A stretch of DNA of 64,000 bases from SMWD01 sp002729875 (GTDB taxonomy: Bacteria > Pseudomonadota > Gammaproteobacteria > Steroidobacterales > GCA-2729495). The stretch's first letter is position 1. Each line of letters opens with the position of its first letter. Below the pieces are notes generated by a model. The model did no database searches, was not told the origin of the DNA, and saw only the letters and a list, made by a program, of their open reading frames with translations. The position numbers were made by a program, and so were the translations under genes. The DNA lies in the NCBI GenBank assembly GCA_036010905.1, contig DASCMH010000009.1:173818-237817 (forward strand). Reading direction: 5' to 3'. Shown piece by piece: positions 1-9,362 of this stretch.

Positions 1-294
1 TCGTGGACCCACGAACAATGCAGTCCGCTGGAAGAAACACTAACCATATCGGCTGCGATCGAGGCATGTGGCTGCAAACCAACCACGCGCCCGGCCAAAG
101 AACGCCAGGCACTATACGTACGCTATCTGCGCGAAGCACAGGAGTGGGCCGACCAACTCAGCGATACCAAACCGGCTGAAGACATAGAACTGGAGGGAGA
201 ACTGGGCGAGTTGCAGTTTTTCACCATCAAACAGCCGGACCCGCAACTGTCGGCAGGAATGGCTTCCGGCGAACCGGTGTCAGACATCGATTAG
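1..294 (+). CDS. C-terminal part of an unknown protein (truncated by window edge)
   Basis: An open frame runs from the first base to a TAG at 292-294 and encodes about 97 residues with no start inside the window. The sequence is soluble and polar, with Cys residues near the beginning (ACGCKPTTRP) and an acidic stretch (DIELEGELGELQFF) before a short polar tail. I do not recognise the family. The stop overlaps by four bases the end of the convergent SDR gene, which suits two real convergent genes. Codon use looks coding, but the function is unknown. Confidence 0.55.
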   Translation, partial: SWTHEQCSPLEETLTISAAIEACGCKPTTRPAKERQALYVRYLREAQEWADQLSDTKPAEDIELEGELGELQFFTIKQPDPQLSAGMASGEPVSDID

Positions 295-1109
295 TCCTGA
301 CCCTTCATCCACGTCATCAGGTTGGTCATGCGTTCGGTAAAGGCAAGCGGATCTTTATCTTTGAGCAGCATGGCCTGCTTCGCCTCTTCAATACTGATCA
401 CAACCTCAGGCTCACGATTCACGATGGCCGTGACAACACGCCGGGCACAGGACTCGGCCGTCATCCCTGAGCCACCGGCAAAATCACTACTGCCATACTC
501 TGAACCATCACCAGTTAAGGCATGCTCAAAAACGTTACTGCGGATACCGGCAATAACCAGCAACGTAACCGCGATCTCATCCTTAAGGTGCTCGATACGC
601 AACGTGTCATACCAGCCGTGCAGCGCATGCTTGGCCGCACAATACGTGGCATGAAACGGAACCGCGTGTTTACCGGCAACCGATGACGTTACGATCAGGT
701 GGCCACCCTGTTGCTCAAGCATGCGCGGCAACACCAGTTTGGTCAGTGCGATGGGGGCAAAAAAATCAACCTCCATGATGCGCCGGTCTACATCCAGACT
801 GGTATCCCGGGCAAGACTCCGCTGACCAATTCCGGCATTGTTAACCAGCACATCAAGCCGCTCGAACCGTTCAAGAACTGACTGCGCCGCAGCTTCGCGC
901 TGCACCGGGTCCACGATATCAAAGGCTGACACCGTAACCGTGCCGGATCCGCCGGTACACGTGGCTTTAACCCGCTGCAATTCAGCTTCCCGGCGCCCGG
1001 AAATAATGATATCAGCGCCCGCACGATGAAAAACGGTCGCCATGCCCTCGCCGACGCCGGACGAGGCCCCGGTGATCCATATGGTTTTACCCTGTAATTC
1101 TTGTGGCAT
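291..1109 (-). CDS. SDR family NAD(P)-dependent oxidoreductase
   Basis: Classical short-chain dehydrogenase/reductase of 272 residues, the usual length. The glycine-rich cofactor motif TGASSGVGEG lies at about residues 14-23, NNAG at about 90, a catalytic Ser in TSSVAG, and the YxxxK pair in TYCAAKHA at about 155. It should oxidise or reduce an alcohol or ketone with NAD(P)(H) in the cytoplasm; the substrate cannot be read from the sequence. There is no signal peptide, unlike the three exported Rossmann proteins elsewhere in this window. It is convergent with the truncated ORF on its 3' side and divergent from the TonB receptor on its 5' side. Confidence 0.9.
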   Translation of the reverse strand: MPQELQGKTIWITGASSGVGEGMATVFHRAGADIIISGRREAELQRVKATCTGGSGTVTVSAFDIVDPVQREAAAQSVLERFERLDVLVNNAGIGQRSLARDTSLDVDRRIMEVDFFAPIALTKLVLPRMLEQQGGHLIVTSSVAGKHAVPFHATYCAAKHALHGWYDTLRIEHLKDEIAVTLLVIAGIRSNVFEHALTGDGSEYGSSDFAGGSGMTAESCARRVVTAIVNREPEVVISIEEAKQAMLLKDKDPLAFTERMTNLMTWMKGQD

Positions 1110-1313
1110 GGCAAATCTGCCTGATTTATGGCGGCAATACAGTTACGCCAGCAAGTTTGCTGCAACCGCTGATCTATGTCGATAACAAGCGGTCATTAAT
1201 TCAGCGACCCGGGCACATATTGCCGTGCTGTTCATTGGTAGGTTCAAAATAGTCAGGCAAGTCTGGCTCTGCTAGAATCGCATCATAATTTCATTGCACC
1301 GAAGGAACGGAAC

Positions 1314-3599
1314 ATGAAACCAACCACCAGAATCACTATCTTTTTGACGGGGCTGGTCGGAATGCTCACCGCTATACCGTCTTTCTCTGCAATTGATGAA
1401 ATGATCGTGACATCCGAACATCGCGAGGAAAACCTGCAGGATGTCCCTATCGCTGTGAGCGCCATGGACGTGGAACAGATGGACAAATTGCAGATCAACG
1501 AGGCACGGAATCTGCAACGCTACGTACCCAGCCTTAACATGTTCAATAACATCACCCACCCGAGCAACCTGGCGCTATCACTGCGCGGCGGACTGCAGCA
1601 GGATGCTTCACTGGTAGTGGCAGAATCACCGGTCGGCATATATGTGGACGATATTTATGTGGGCCGACTGAACAGCAATAACGCAACAATGTCTGACATC
1701 GAACGGGTTGAGGTACTGCGCGGCCCCCAGGGCACACTATACGGTCGCAACACCGGCTACGGTGCCATCCGGTTCATCTCGCGCACCCCGGGCGAGGACC
1801 AATGGCTCAACGCATCCGTCGGTATGGGTAACGATGATCAACTGCTGTTAAAAAGCAGCGTAGGCGGACCCTTGGGAGAGGACTGGGCGGGCTCTTTAGC
1901 TGCCCAGTGGAAAGAGAAGGACGGCCAGTACTTCAACTTCGCAACGAATTCAGAGACAGGCAAAGAAGAGAATCTGACTCTGCGCGGCAAGATCCGCTTC
2001 ATGGGTCGGGACAATTTCGATGGCTTGCTGTCGGTGGCCTTTTCCGATTCTTCAAATGATTCCAACCAATTGGTGAATGCCACGACCCCGGGTATTCCGG
2101 GCAGTTGTCAGGACCCATCGGTCATGGATCCCGTTACCGGCACATGCCCTGCTGGCGTCACCACGACGTTCACCTATGACGACCTGGTGTTTACCAATGG
2201 CCCGCGCGGTGTCTCCTCACCCACGTGGCCCAAAAGCCCGGAACCACTGAAGGATAAGCCCCAGGCGGATACCGAGCAGACCATTGTCGGACTCACCCTG
2301 ACCTGGGACCTCACCGACAACCTGAGCCTGAAGTCGATCACCGGTTACGTCGGCCTGGACGGGAACTTCATGACTGACTTTGGCGGCAACGGAGCTTTTA
2401 ACGGTGGCTCGGAAACAAATTCCGACCAGATCACCCAGGAATTCAGGCTCGTGGGCAGCGCATTGAACGACAAGCTGAATTTCGTAACCGGCGTCTTCTA
2501 TTTGAACGAGGAGTCGGACCAGTTGTGGGGCTGGAATCTCTTCGGGGGATTCATTTCTTCCCAGAGTACAATCGACATTGAAACCGACTCTATGTCCGTG
2601 TTCGGCGAGGCCAGTTACAACATCACGGATGCCTTAAAACTTACTGCAGGCCTGCGTTACACTGAAGATGACAAGGATTTTGATTTCACCTTCCGGTCTC
2701 TGTCGGGACCAGTCCCGCCGCAACCAGGGCCTTTGTTACCATTCAGCGAAAGCCAAAAGCCCGATGACTGGACGCCGAAACTCGGCATTGATTACATATT
2801 CGAGACCGACGGGGCCCTGGACAACATGCTGCTTTATGCTACCTATGCCGAAGGCTTCAAGGGTGGCGGTTGGAGTGCTATTTCAATAGGGTCTCCCGTA
2901 CACGAAATATATACCGAGGAAACCAACAAGACCACTGAATTCGGACTCAAGGCCGAATGGTTCGATAACCGGCTCAGGACCAACCTCGCCTACTACGTAT
3001 CGAAGATCAAAGACATTCAGCAAAATTCCACGGTCACCCCAGCGGGCGGAGGTTCCCCAAGTTTCCCGGTTCAGAACTCCGGTGATGTTGATCTCCAGGG
3101 TCTGGAGTTTGAGATTACCGCGGTGCCCATCGATGGTCTGAATCTGTTCCTGAGCGGTACGGCTTTCACAGATGGAGACTACAAGGGCCATCGTTCTGAA
3201 TGCGGTCCGCTGGCCACTCAACCGTCAGACTGTAGTTCCGCAGAAAGAGCACCGTACGTTTTTGGAGTTTCCGAAGCGTCTGTGCCTCAGACACCGGATT
3301 TCACTTATAGCATCGGCTTCGATTACACCCTCGATGTGCCGTTTGGCAATCTGTCCTTCGGACTGGATTATTATGAGATCGATGACTACACCACCTCTGC
3401 CACCAATGACGGCTTCAATACCGGCTGGGACTCGTTGAATGGTTTCATCGCTGCCAGCGTGGGAGATAACTGGGAACTGAAGCTTACCGGCAAGAACCTG
3501 ACCGACGAAGACAACTTCACGACGGGCAGTCGCTCTCTGGGTGGCTTCATCAATATGGCTCCCGTAGAGTATATGTTCACGGCCACTTACCAGCTCTAG
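1314..3599 (+). CDS. TonB-dependent outer-membrane receptor
   Basis: A 761-residue TonB-dependent receptor. Residues 1 to about 25 are a signal peptide (ends PSFSA), followed directly by a TonB-box-like stretch (DEMIVTSEH) and a plug domain with the conserved VEVLRGPQGTLYGRN segment at about residue 135. The rest is a 22-strand barrel-type sequence with many aromatic strand ends, finishing at EYMFTATYQL. A good ribosome-binding site (GAAGGA) precedes the ATG. It imports a bulky substrate using TonB-ExbBD energy. The subtype (no N-terminal signalling domain, TSEHREENLQDVPIAVSA start) resembles receptors common in sphingomonads and marine gammaproteobacteria that take up aromatics, terpenoids or other non-siderophore substrates. 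The ligand is not determinable. An intrinsic terminator follows. Confidence 0.95.
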   Translation: MKPTTRITIFLTGLVGMLTAIPSFSAIDEMIVTSEHREENLQDVPIAVSAMDVEQMDKLQINEARNLQRYVPSLNMFNNITHPSNLALSLRGGLQQDASLVVAESPVGIYVDDIYVGRLNSNNATMSDIERVEVLRGPQGTLYGRNTGYGAIRFISRTPGEDQWLNASVGMGNDDQLLLKSSVGGPLGEDWAGSLAAQWKEKDGQYFNFATNSETGKEENLTLRGKIRFMGRDNFDGLLSVAFSDSSNDSNQLVNATTPGIPGSCQDPSVMDPVTGTCPAGVTTTFTYDDLVFTNGPRGVSSPTWPKSPEPLKDKPQADTEQTIVGLTLTWDLTDNLSLKSITGYVGLDGNFMTDFGGNGAFNGGSETNSDQITQEFRLVGSALNDKLNFVTGVFYLNEESDQLWGWNLFGGFISSQSTIDIETDSMSVFGEASYNITDALKLTAGLRYTEDDKDFDFTFRSLSGPVPPQPGPLLPFSESQKPDDWTPKLGIDYIFETDGALDNMLLYATYAEGFKGGGWSAISIGSPVHEIYTEETNKTTEFGLKAEWFDNRLRTNLAYYVSKIKDIQQNSTVTPAGGGSPSFPVQNSGDVDLQGLEFEITAVPIDGLNLFLSGTAFTDGDYKGHRSECGPLATQPSDCSSAERAPYVFGVSEASVPQTPDFTYSIGFDYTLDVPFGNLSFGLDYYEIDDYTTSATNDGFNTGWDSLNGFIAASVGDNWELKLTGKNLTDEDNFTTGSRSLGGFINMAPVEYMFTATYQL

Positions 3600-3620
3600 G
3601 TTAATAAAGCCAACAAGACC

Positions 3621-3677
3621 AAAAAGGGTCGAATCGCATTTCCGTTCCACGGTTAATTGCGGTTTGACCCTTTTTTT
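3621..3677 (+). terminator. Intrinsic terminator after the TonB receptor
   Basis: AAAAAGGGTC (3621-3630) pairs with GACCCTTTTTTT (3666-3677). An inner TCGCA/TGCGG pairing extends the stem, and a T-run ends it. It lies 21 bases after the receptor stop and immediately before the ATG of the next gene, so the ASCH gene needs its own promoter or read-through. The A-tract on the other arm could make it bidirectional. Confidence 0.7.
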
Positions 3678-4166
3678 ATGACCTACCTCCCACCTGGCTG
3701 CACACCCCCCGATCCAACCGAGCTGGACAGCTTCTGGACTCATGCCAGGCAAACTCTGCCGGCAGCAAATCTCCCCCCGCACTACTCGGTACGCTGGATT
3801 GGCCTGAACAACGAATCCACTGAACAGGTTCTCAACCTGATCCGTGCCGGTGACAAGACCGGCACCTACACGCTGCCCTGGATCGTTAAACACACGACAC
3901 ATCCAATGCCTGCTGTTGGTGATGTGATTATCCTCATCGATTTCGGCGGACACCCGCGACTCATCGTGCGCCTGACAGAGATCGAACCAGTCACCTTCGG
4001 TGCAGTCACCGCAACACATACTGCAGTCGACGGCACGCCCATGCGCGACCTCGCCGTCTGGAAGCCGCTGCACACGAATTACTGGAACGCAATGCTGACC
4101 GAACATGGTCTTGCCGTCAGCGATACTATGCCGGTCTGGGTTGAGAAGTTCGAACTGCTAAACTGA
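3678..4166 (+). CDS. ASCH domain-containing protein
   Basis: A protein of about 162 residues with the ASCH fold (PUA-like, thought to bind RNA). The diagnostic region is the GDKTGTYTLPW segment followed by GDVIILIDFGGHPRLIVRLTEIEPVTFGAV, in which the small beta barrel is visible. An in-frame TTG lies 21 bases upstream at 3657, but that start would sit inside the terminator stem, so the ATG at 3678 is preferred. Some ASCH proteins are amidohydrolases acting on N4-acetylcytidine and others may act on modified nucleosides. No catalytic assignment is possible here. Confidence 0.8.
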   Translation: MTYLPPGCTPPDPTELDSFWTHARQTLPAANLPPHYSVRWIGLNNESTEQVLNLIRAGDKTGTYTLPWIVKHTTHPMPAVGDVIILIDFGGHPRLIVRLTEIEPVTFGAVTATHTAVDGTPMRDLAVWKPLHTNYWNAMLTEHGLAVSDTMPVWVEKFELLN

Positions 4167-4171
4167 CGCTA

Positions 4172-5263
4172 ATGATCAGGCAATCTTATATAAAGTTTTT
4201 TTCCACCCTCCTGCCGGTCATGGTCGGCTCCTGGTTGTCGATCGCGGCGGTCATGGCCGATACCACAGCAACCGCTGATTACGACGCACACTTGTGTCGC
4301 CATGCACAACATTTTTTAGTCAACGCCAGTCCGCAGATGTTCCCGGTCATCGAACAAATCGGCTACGGCAACGGCTTTCATGTCATTCAGATGGATATCG
4401 ATGCCGAACAACGCCAGGTCGCAATTGCGATGACCCGCAACTTTGCCCACTTCGACGGCAAACAGCTGACCACCTATGTTGCGTGCAAAACGGTAGATCG
4501 CGCGCGGGTGAATGATGTACTGGGCTTGCAATTACCCGGACCGGAGCATCAGTGCCGGGACGTCAATGAACAAACCTATGACCGGGCATTGAATAATCTG
4601 TCTGAGCAAGAGCGAGCGCAATACCTCACCACTGGCAGACAACTAACTTTTACCGACGATGCTTACATTGCAACCGGCGGCGAATGGCTGCCCATCACAA
4701 TGGATGCTTTTATCCAGCCAGCTGGCGAAGCCGGCAACGACCTTGCCATTCAATCACCCTCGGTACGCGTGCCCTGGAACCCGGAAGACCGGCAGTTTTT
4801 CCAGGGTACCCGGCACTGCAAACTAATCACACTTGCCGCCATGCAACGCTGGATGCACATCGGCGCCTTCAGCAAAGACACATCGCTGTTTCCGCCGGAC
4901 GATTCCGACTGCACTCAACCTAATTCAATGACCTCTACCGTTGGCAGCTGCCTGTTTTACTTCGCACCGGCCAATGCGATGTTTTGCCAGGACTACAGCG
5001 GCGGCGGCTGGTCGCGGGCAGCGGCACAAGAAGAATGCACCCAGCGCCACGCAAGTGTCGCAGCACTGCGGGCAGCAAAAAACCGTTACGCCGGAGCCGG
5101 TGGTCTGTTTAACGCCAGCAGCTGTAGCGACCGCGATGATGCACCGGACCTCAACGGAACCTGCGTTTTCCATTGCCAGCAGCCGGATGAAACCCTCTGG
5201 CATGTCACCGGCCCGACCGACCCACGCATGACCCGGGCCTGCGACTTATTTGTGCCGCGCTAA
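4172..5263 (+). CDS. Secreted cysteine-rich protein of unknown function
   Basis: A 363-residue protein with a signal peptide (residues 1 to about 30; hydrophobic run FFSTLLPVMVGSWLSIAAVMA). The mature part has many cysteines, spaced as expected for several disulphides (YFAPANAMFCQDYSG, RDDAPDLNGTCVFHCQ). I do not recognise the family and see no catalytic motif. The ATG follows the ASCH stop by five bases, so the two are probably co-transcribed. A periplasmic or extracellular location is inferred from the signal peptide and cysteine pattern. Confidence 0.7.
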   Translation: MIRQSYIKFFSTLLPVMVGSWLSIAAVMADTTATADYDAHLCRHAQHFLVNASPQMFPVIEQIGYGNGFHVIQMDIDAEQRQVAIAMTRNFAHFDGKQLTTYVACKTVDRARVNDVLGLQLPGPEHQCRDVNEQTYDRALNNLSEQERAQYLTTGRQLTFTDDAYIATGGEWLPITMDAFIQPAGEAGNDLAIQSPSVRVPWNPEDRQFFQGTRHCKLITLAAMQRWMHIGAFSKDTSLFPPDDSDCTQPNSMTSTVGSCLFYFAPANAMFCQDYSGGGWSRAAAQEECTQRHASVAALRAAKNRYAGAGGLFNASSCSDRDDAPDLNGTCVFHCQQPDETLWHVTGPTDPRMTRACDLFVPR

Positions 5264-5419
5264 CCAGCCCAAAAAAATCAGTTATGGGTTTGCGATTGTC
5301 CGCGGCATGGCGACAGCCTGAACTGCAAATGAAGACGGAGCAGGTTTGGCGTTATGCTCCATTAACAGCAAGGATAAGCATAGCAATAATCAACAATTAT
5401 TCACCTGTGGAGATATGGT

Positions 5420-6532
5420 ATGTACATCAACTTCTGGTATCCGATCGCCAAGAGCGAAGACGTCATCACCTATGAACCTCATCGAACCAAGGTACTCGGC
5501 CAACGGTTAATTGCCTTTCGCGACAGCCAGGGCGTTGCCCATGTACTAAGCGATGTCTGTATCCATCGCGGTGGCGCATTGGGCAATGGCTGGGTCAGAG
5601 ATGACACTATTGTGTGCCCGTATCACGGCTGGCGATTTGGCGGCGACGGCCTGTGCAAACATATCCCGACCCTCGATAATGATAAAGTCCCGGCGCGCGC
5701 CAAAGTTGACAGTTACCCGGTCGAGGAAAAATACGGCGTCGTGTTCGCATTCTTAGGTGACCTGCCGGAGGAAGAGCGTCCGCCGCTGCACAATATTGAG
5801 GAATACGGCACCGACGGCTGGCGAGCCAACAAAATTGTCGTTTTTGAAGTCAAAACGTTCTATGAGCGCTCGATTGAAAATGGCCTCGACCCGTCGCATA
5901 ACGAATTTGTGCACCCGGCGCAGGGATCACCGGTCATGAGCCGGGATTACCTGAAAAATCCGCTGGAGATGACGGATGGTCCCTGGGGAAGTGAATTCCT
6001 CGTCACTTTCGACAATAAAATTACCGACTCACGGGTATTGAGTGACCCGAGCCAGGCCGTGCCGCAAGTGACCGCGGGATCCGGTTACGTCGGTCCCAAT
6101 CAGATGATCACCTGGATTCGCTTCACCGAAGACAATATGTTCCACCAATATTTCTTTGAGGCGCCCATAGACGAAAACAACACAAGAATATTTTTCGTCA
6201 ATATGCGCACCTTCATGCTCGACCCGGAAAATGACAACCGGCTGGTGAATATCAACCTGAACATCGCCAAGGAAGACATCGATATCCTCGAGGAACTCGA
6301 TCCGGTCTGCACCCCGGTCAATCCCAGCGATGAGGTGCTGATTCCGTCTGATGGCGCCGTCGTCAGCTACCGGAAATTCCTCAAACAATGGAGAGACAAG
6401 GGATGGCGCATCGACATTGACACGCTGTGCGCGAGTCGTCGCAACAAGACCTATGCCATTCCCTGCCCGTCCCGGCGCACATCAGGCAACTGGGTGCTGG
6501 ATCCGGTACCACTGCTGCCAGGTGGTGAATAA
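5420..6532 (+). CDS. Rieske non-haem iron oxygenase, large subunit (paralogue 1)
   Basis: A 370-residue ring-hydroxylating or demethylating oxygenase. The Rieske [2Fe-2S] ligands are C47-x-H49 (CIHRG) and C66-x2-H69 (CPYHGW). The mononuclear-iron facial triad begins in the NGLDPSHNEFVH segment (D157, H160, H165). The start is supported by GTGGAG eight bases upstream. It belongs to the VanA/pheophorbide-oxygenase-like branch with a single oxygenase component and would need a separate reductase, none of which is seen nearby. It is closely related to the oxygenases at 14893 and 54410; the YPVEEKYG and EERPP segments are shared. The substrate is unknown. A perfect hairpin lies just downstream. 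Confidence 0.93.
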   Translation: MYINFWYPIAKSEDVITYEPHRTKVLGQRLIAFRDSQGVAHVLSDVCIHRGGALGNGWVRDDTIVCPYHGWRFGGDGLCKHIPTLDNDKVPARAKVDSYPVEEKYGVVFAFLGDLPEEERPPLHNIEEYGTDGWRANKIVVFEVKTFYERSIENGLDPSHNEFVHPAQGSPVMSRDYLKNPLEMTDGPWGSEFLVTFDNKITDSRVLSDPSQAVPQVTAGSGYVGPNQMITWIRFTEDNMFHQYFFEAPIDENNTRIFFVNMRTFMLDPENDNRLVNINLNIAKEDIDILEELDPVCTPVNPSDEVLIPSDGAVVSYRKFLKQWRDKGWRIDIDTLCASRRNKTYAIPCPSRRTSGNWVLDPVPLLPGGE

Positions 6533-6549
6533 AAGCTGATTAACAAATG

Positions 6550-6581
6550 GTGCCGGTGATAAATTGAACGATCACCGGCAC
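6550..6581 (+). terminator. Hairpin downstream of Rieske oxygenase 1
   Basis: GTGCCGGTGAT (6550-6560) and ATCACCGGCAC (6571-6581) form a perfect 11-bp stem with a 10-base loop. No T-run follows, so it could be a transcript-stabilising or weak terminator hairpin rather than a classical terminator. Confidence 0.55.
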
Positions 6582-6600
6582 AGTTGCTCCAGCCTAAGTT

Positions 6601-7707
6601 ATGCACAATGTTGACTGCATTGTTGTTGGCGCGGGAGTCATCGGCTTGGCGACAGCCAGAGCGCTGGCATTAACCGGGCATGAAGTCGTTGTATTGGAAG
6701 CCGAAGCCGGGATCGGGACTCATGCCAGCAGTCGCAACTCAGAAGTTATCCATGCCGGAATCTATTACCCGCCCGGCTCACAGAAAGCAATGCTTTGCCA
6801 TGCAGGCCAGCAAAAACTTTACGGCTATTGCCGGGATAAAGCGATCAGTTACAAGCGGCTCGGCAAACTGATTCTTGCTGTCTCAGCGGATGAGGTCAAC
6901 ATCCTGCAGCAATACCGTGCCCGGGCAATCGAGAATGGCTTACAGGATTTGATCTGGCTGGACAGGGATCAAGTATCTGATCTTGAGCCTGAAGTTAAAT
7001 GCACGAGTGCATTATTGTCTCCCTCGACCGGCATTGTAGACACACATGCATTCATGGTTAGCCTGCAAGCTGATATCGAAGCCTCCGGTGGCGCGGTTAT
7101 TTGCCGTAGCCCGGTTTGCGGAATCGATGTTGCAGATGCAGGTTTCATGGTCCGGGTTACCGGCGATGAGGAACACATCGTCTCAACCCGGCTGCTGGTA
7201 AATGCCGCCGGCCTTTGGGCGCCAACAGTTGCTGCTGCCATCAATGCGCTTGATCAACAACTGATTCCCGTACACCGCTTTGCCAAGGGCCATTACTACA
7301 GGTTATCCGGGCAAGCCCCTTTTCACCGGTTAATCTACCCGATTGCCGGCGCGGCCGGCCTGGGCATCCACCTGACTCTCGACCTGGCCGGACAGGGGCG
7401 TTTTGGCCCTGACGTTCAATGGGTTGAGACACTCGATTACGACTTCGACAACACGAGAAAAGCAGAATTTGTCGATGCCATCAGACGTTACTACCCGGGT
7501 CTCGATGAGTCACTGCTCACAGAAGCTTATACCGGCATTCGCCCCAAGTTGTGTGGACCGGCAGAACCGGCAGCAGATTTTTTAATACAGGGGCCGGGGC
7601 AACACGGAATAGGCGGCCTGGTTAATCTCTACGGTATTGAATCACCCGGACTGACGTCAGCACTGGCAATAGCCGATCGGGTAACGGCAGTTTTAAGCAC
7701 CGGTTAA
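6601..7707 (+). CDS. FAD-dependent oxidoreductase, LhgO (L-2-hydroxyglutarate oxidase) family
   Basis: A 368-residue flavoprotein of the DAO superfamily. The N-terminal FAD-binding motif VGAGVIGLATARAL is at about residues 8-21, with the ribose-binding acid in VVLEAE. The segment THASSRNSEVIHAGIYYPPG at about 40-60 is characteristic of LhgO and related 2-hydroxyacid oxidases, and the C-terminal IRPKL/GLVNLYGIESPGLT segment also fits. It probably oxidises an L-2-hydroxyacid and passes electrons to the quinone pool. It follows Rieske oxygenase 1 on the same strand after a hairpin, so a shared catabolic role is possible but not shown. Confidence 0.85.
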   Translation: MHNVDCIVVGAGVIGLATARALALTGHEVVVLEAEAGIGTHASSRNSEVIHAGIYYPPGSQKAMLCHAGQQKLYGYCRDKAISYKRLGKLILAVSADEVNILQQYRARAIENGLQDLIWLDRDQVSDLEPEVKCTSALLSPSTGIVDTHAFMVSLQADIEASGGAVICRSPVCGIDVADAGFMVRVTGDEEHIVSTRLLVNAAGLWAPTVAAAINALDQQLIPVHRFAKGHYYRLSGQAPFHRLIYPIAGAAGLGIHLTLDLAGQGRFGPDVQWVETLDYDFDNTRKAEFVDAIRRYYPGLDESLLTEAYTGIRPKLCGPAEPAADFLIQGPGQHGIGGLVNLYGIESPGLTSALAIADRVTAVLSTG

Positions 7708-7770
7708 CCTCTTGCATGGACCATTGGCCAGGCCATTGGTGTCAGACAGCAGCTTTTGCAGCATGCCCTG

Positions 7771-8544
7771 CTACGCTGTCCGCGGTAAATGCTTGCCGAT
7801 AACCAGCGCAACGGCCAGCGCAATGACTCCGCTGACCGCCGAGATCAGCAGCGCGCCGGGTGAAAATGTACCGAACGACACCGGCCCCGGCCCATATTGC
7901 TCAGACCCGTATTGCAACAAGGGTATAGCGATATTCATTACGATATGCGCAACCAGCACCGGTCGAATGGACTGTACCCGCCAGGTAATATAACCCCAGG
8001 CCAGGTTCAGCGTAATCATGCGTAGCACCTGGCTGCCCTGATCGGGATCATAGAAATGCATCAGGAAGTTAATGACCGCTATCAGCAACAACATGGGCCA
8101 GACGGGCAACACTTTCTGCAGCGCCGTCTGCATCATGCCGCGAAATCCGACTTCCGCCAGTAGCGCGGCGATGAAAGGAATCACCAGCAAAAAAACCAGC
8201 TGAAAGCCCGCGGAAACTGTTTGATCGGGCCAGGCAGGTGCGGGGGTTACCAGGTCATGGGACCAGGATTCAAGCACCCCCAGGCTGATTACGGCATAGG
8301 TTGCCAGCAGGATAACGACATAAGCCCTGCCGCCCGCCGGTCGGGCCAGATGAATCGGCCAGCGCCGATTAACCCACCAGGTTGCCGCAATAACAAGCAC
8401 CAATGCCGGGACCGGAAACCAGGGGATACCCGGTGACAACGCTGCGTTCCAGGCCACAAGGCCCTGGCTGATACCCATCAGCCCGGCAAAAAATACCAAC
8501 CCGCGCAAGACAGGAAAAACTATGACCTGAATTTTCTCAAGCAT
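7771..8544 (-). CDS. CPBP (Abi/CAAX protease-like) membrane protein with degenerate first motif
   Basis: A multi-pass membrane protein of 257 residues with about seven to eight hydrophobic segments. The CPBP intramembrane protease motifs are recognisable. Motif 1, normally EExxxR, reads AEVGFR, so the first Glu is Ala. Motif 2 keeps the His (NFLMHF), and motif 3 is HIVMN. The ATG at 8544 is preferred over an in-frame GTG six bases upstream because GGGGAG lies nine bases before it. Family members process prenylated-type peptides, confer bacteriocin immunity or act as scaffolds. Loss of one glutamate makes proteolysis uncertain. Confidence 0.8.
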   Translation of the reverse strand: MLEKIQVIVFPVLRGLVFFAGLMGISQGLVAWNAALSPGIPWFPVPALVLVIAATWWVNRRWPIHLARPAGGRAYVVILLATYAVISLGVLESWSHDLVTPAPAWPDQTVSAGFQLVFLLVIPFIAALLAEVGFRGMMQTALQKVLPVWPMLLLIAVINFLMHFYDPDQGSQVLRMITLNLAWGYITWRVQSIRPVLVAHIVMNIAIPLLQYGSEQYGPGPVSFGTFSPGALLISAVSGVIALAVALVIGKHLPRTA

Positions 8545-8586
8545 CCGCACCCGCTCCCCGGTAACGAACAGCCGCTCTGACCCCGA

Positions 8587-9282
8587 TCAGAAGCTGTCAT
8601 CTACCGCATGAAAAGTCTTGTTCAGGCAATCCCTGTTTTCCAGGCATTGCAGGGTCAGAGCCGCCAGGTCCAGCCGCGTCGCGACTCCCAGGACCCGATC
8701 ATCCTCGATTAATCGTGCGCTGCCGGTAGCCGGAGTACCATCCGGCTTGACCAGTCCATTACGTATGATCGTGTACGGAATGCCACTGGCTTTCAGCAAG
8801 TCCTCGGCCTCTCCCTTGGCAATCATGACATCACGTATTCGCTCAAAACCAACCTCCGGAAATTGCTGCATATTCTCGCCGGCACCGACCGAACCGTGCA
8901 GAATGAACTGCTTAACAGGACTCGCAGCCACACCCGCCAGTATATTTCGCATTGCGGCAACATAGAACGGATCCCCCCCCAAACCCCGGGCGGAAGCATC
9001 AATCACCAGGCCAACCGATTGACCTTTGAGCGCCGCAACCACGCTATCGGCGTCCATCAGGTCACCGACCAGGTAAGCAAGCTCGAGACCAGCCAGGCGG
9101 CCACGATCCGATGTCGGCCGCGCAAACACGGTGACCGGGTAGTCAGCTTCAACCAACAGCCGTACGATCGGCGCTCCCAGCCGGCCCGTACCGCCAAACA
9201 CCAGCACCTCGGCACTGTCATCGGCCTTGGCGACCGTCGTGACGGTCAGAAATGCCAACAAACACTGCAAGGTGAGCTCCAT
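8587..9282 (-). CDS. Exported NAD(P)-binding Rossmann protein (NmrA/atypical SDR type)
   Basis: 231 residues. A short hydrophobic N-terminus ending VAKADDSA looks like a signal peptide, followed at once by VLVFGGTGRLGAPIVRLL, the cofactor-binding motif of atypical SDRs of the NmrA/SDR-a5 type. FARPTSDRGR, KQFILHGSVGAGE and YTIIRNG are typical later segments. It is similar in length and order to the protein at 57928-58635, which also has a leader. The leader is notable because NAD(P)H is scarce outside the cytoplasm. It is divergent from the UbiD gene. No strong ribosome-binding site is seen. Confidence 0.78.
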   Translation of the reverse strand: MELTLQCLLAFLTVTTVAKADDSAEVLVFGGTGRLGAPIVRLLVEADYPVTVFARPTSDRGRLAGLELAYLVGDLMDADSVVAALKGQSVGLVIDASARGLGGDPFYVAAMRNILAGVAASPVKQFILHGSVGAGENMQQFPEVGFERIRDVMIAKGEAEDLLKASGIPYTIIRNGLVKPDGTPATGSARLIEDDRVLGVATRLDLAALTLQCLENRDCLNKTFHAVDDSF

Positions 9283-9362
9283 CGGTAGATAGTAGGATTA
9301 AATGGGATCAGACACTAATTTCATGAAAGAATACCGCTCAAATTGATAAAGAGGTAAAACAC

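Noticed and set aside
3225..4106. 293-codon minus-strand ORF under the TonB receptor and ASCH gene
   Set aside because: It runs through an intrinsic terminator and opposite two well supported genes. No domain is recognisable.
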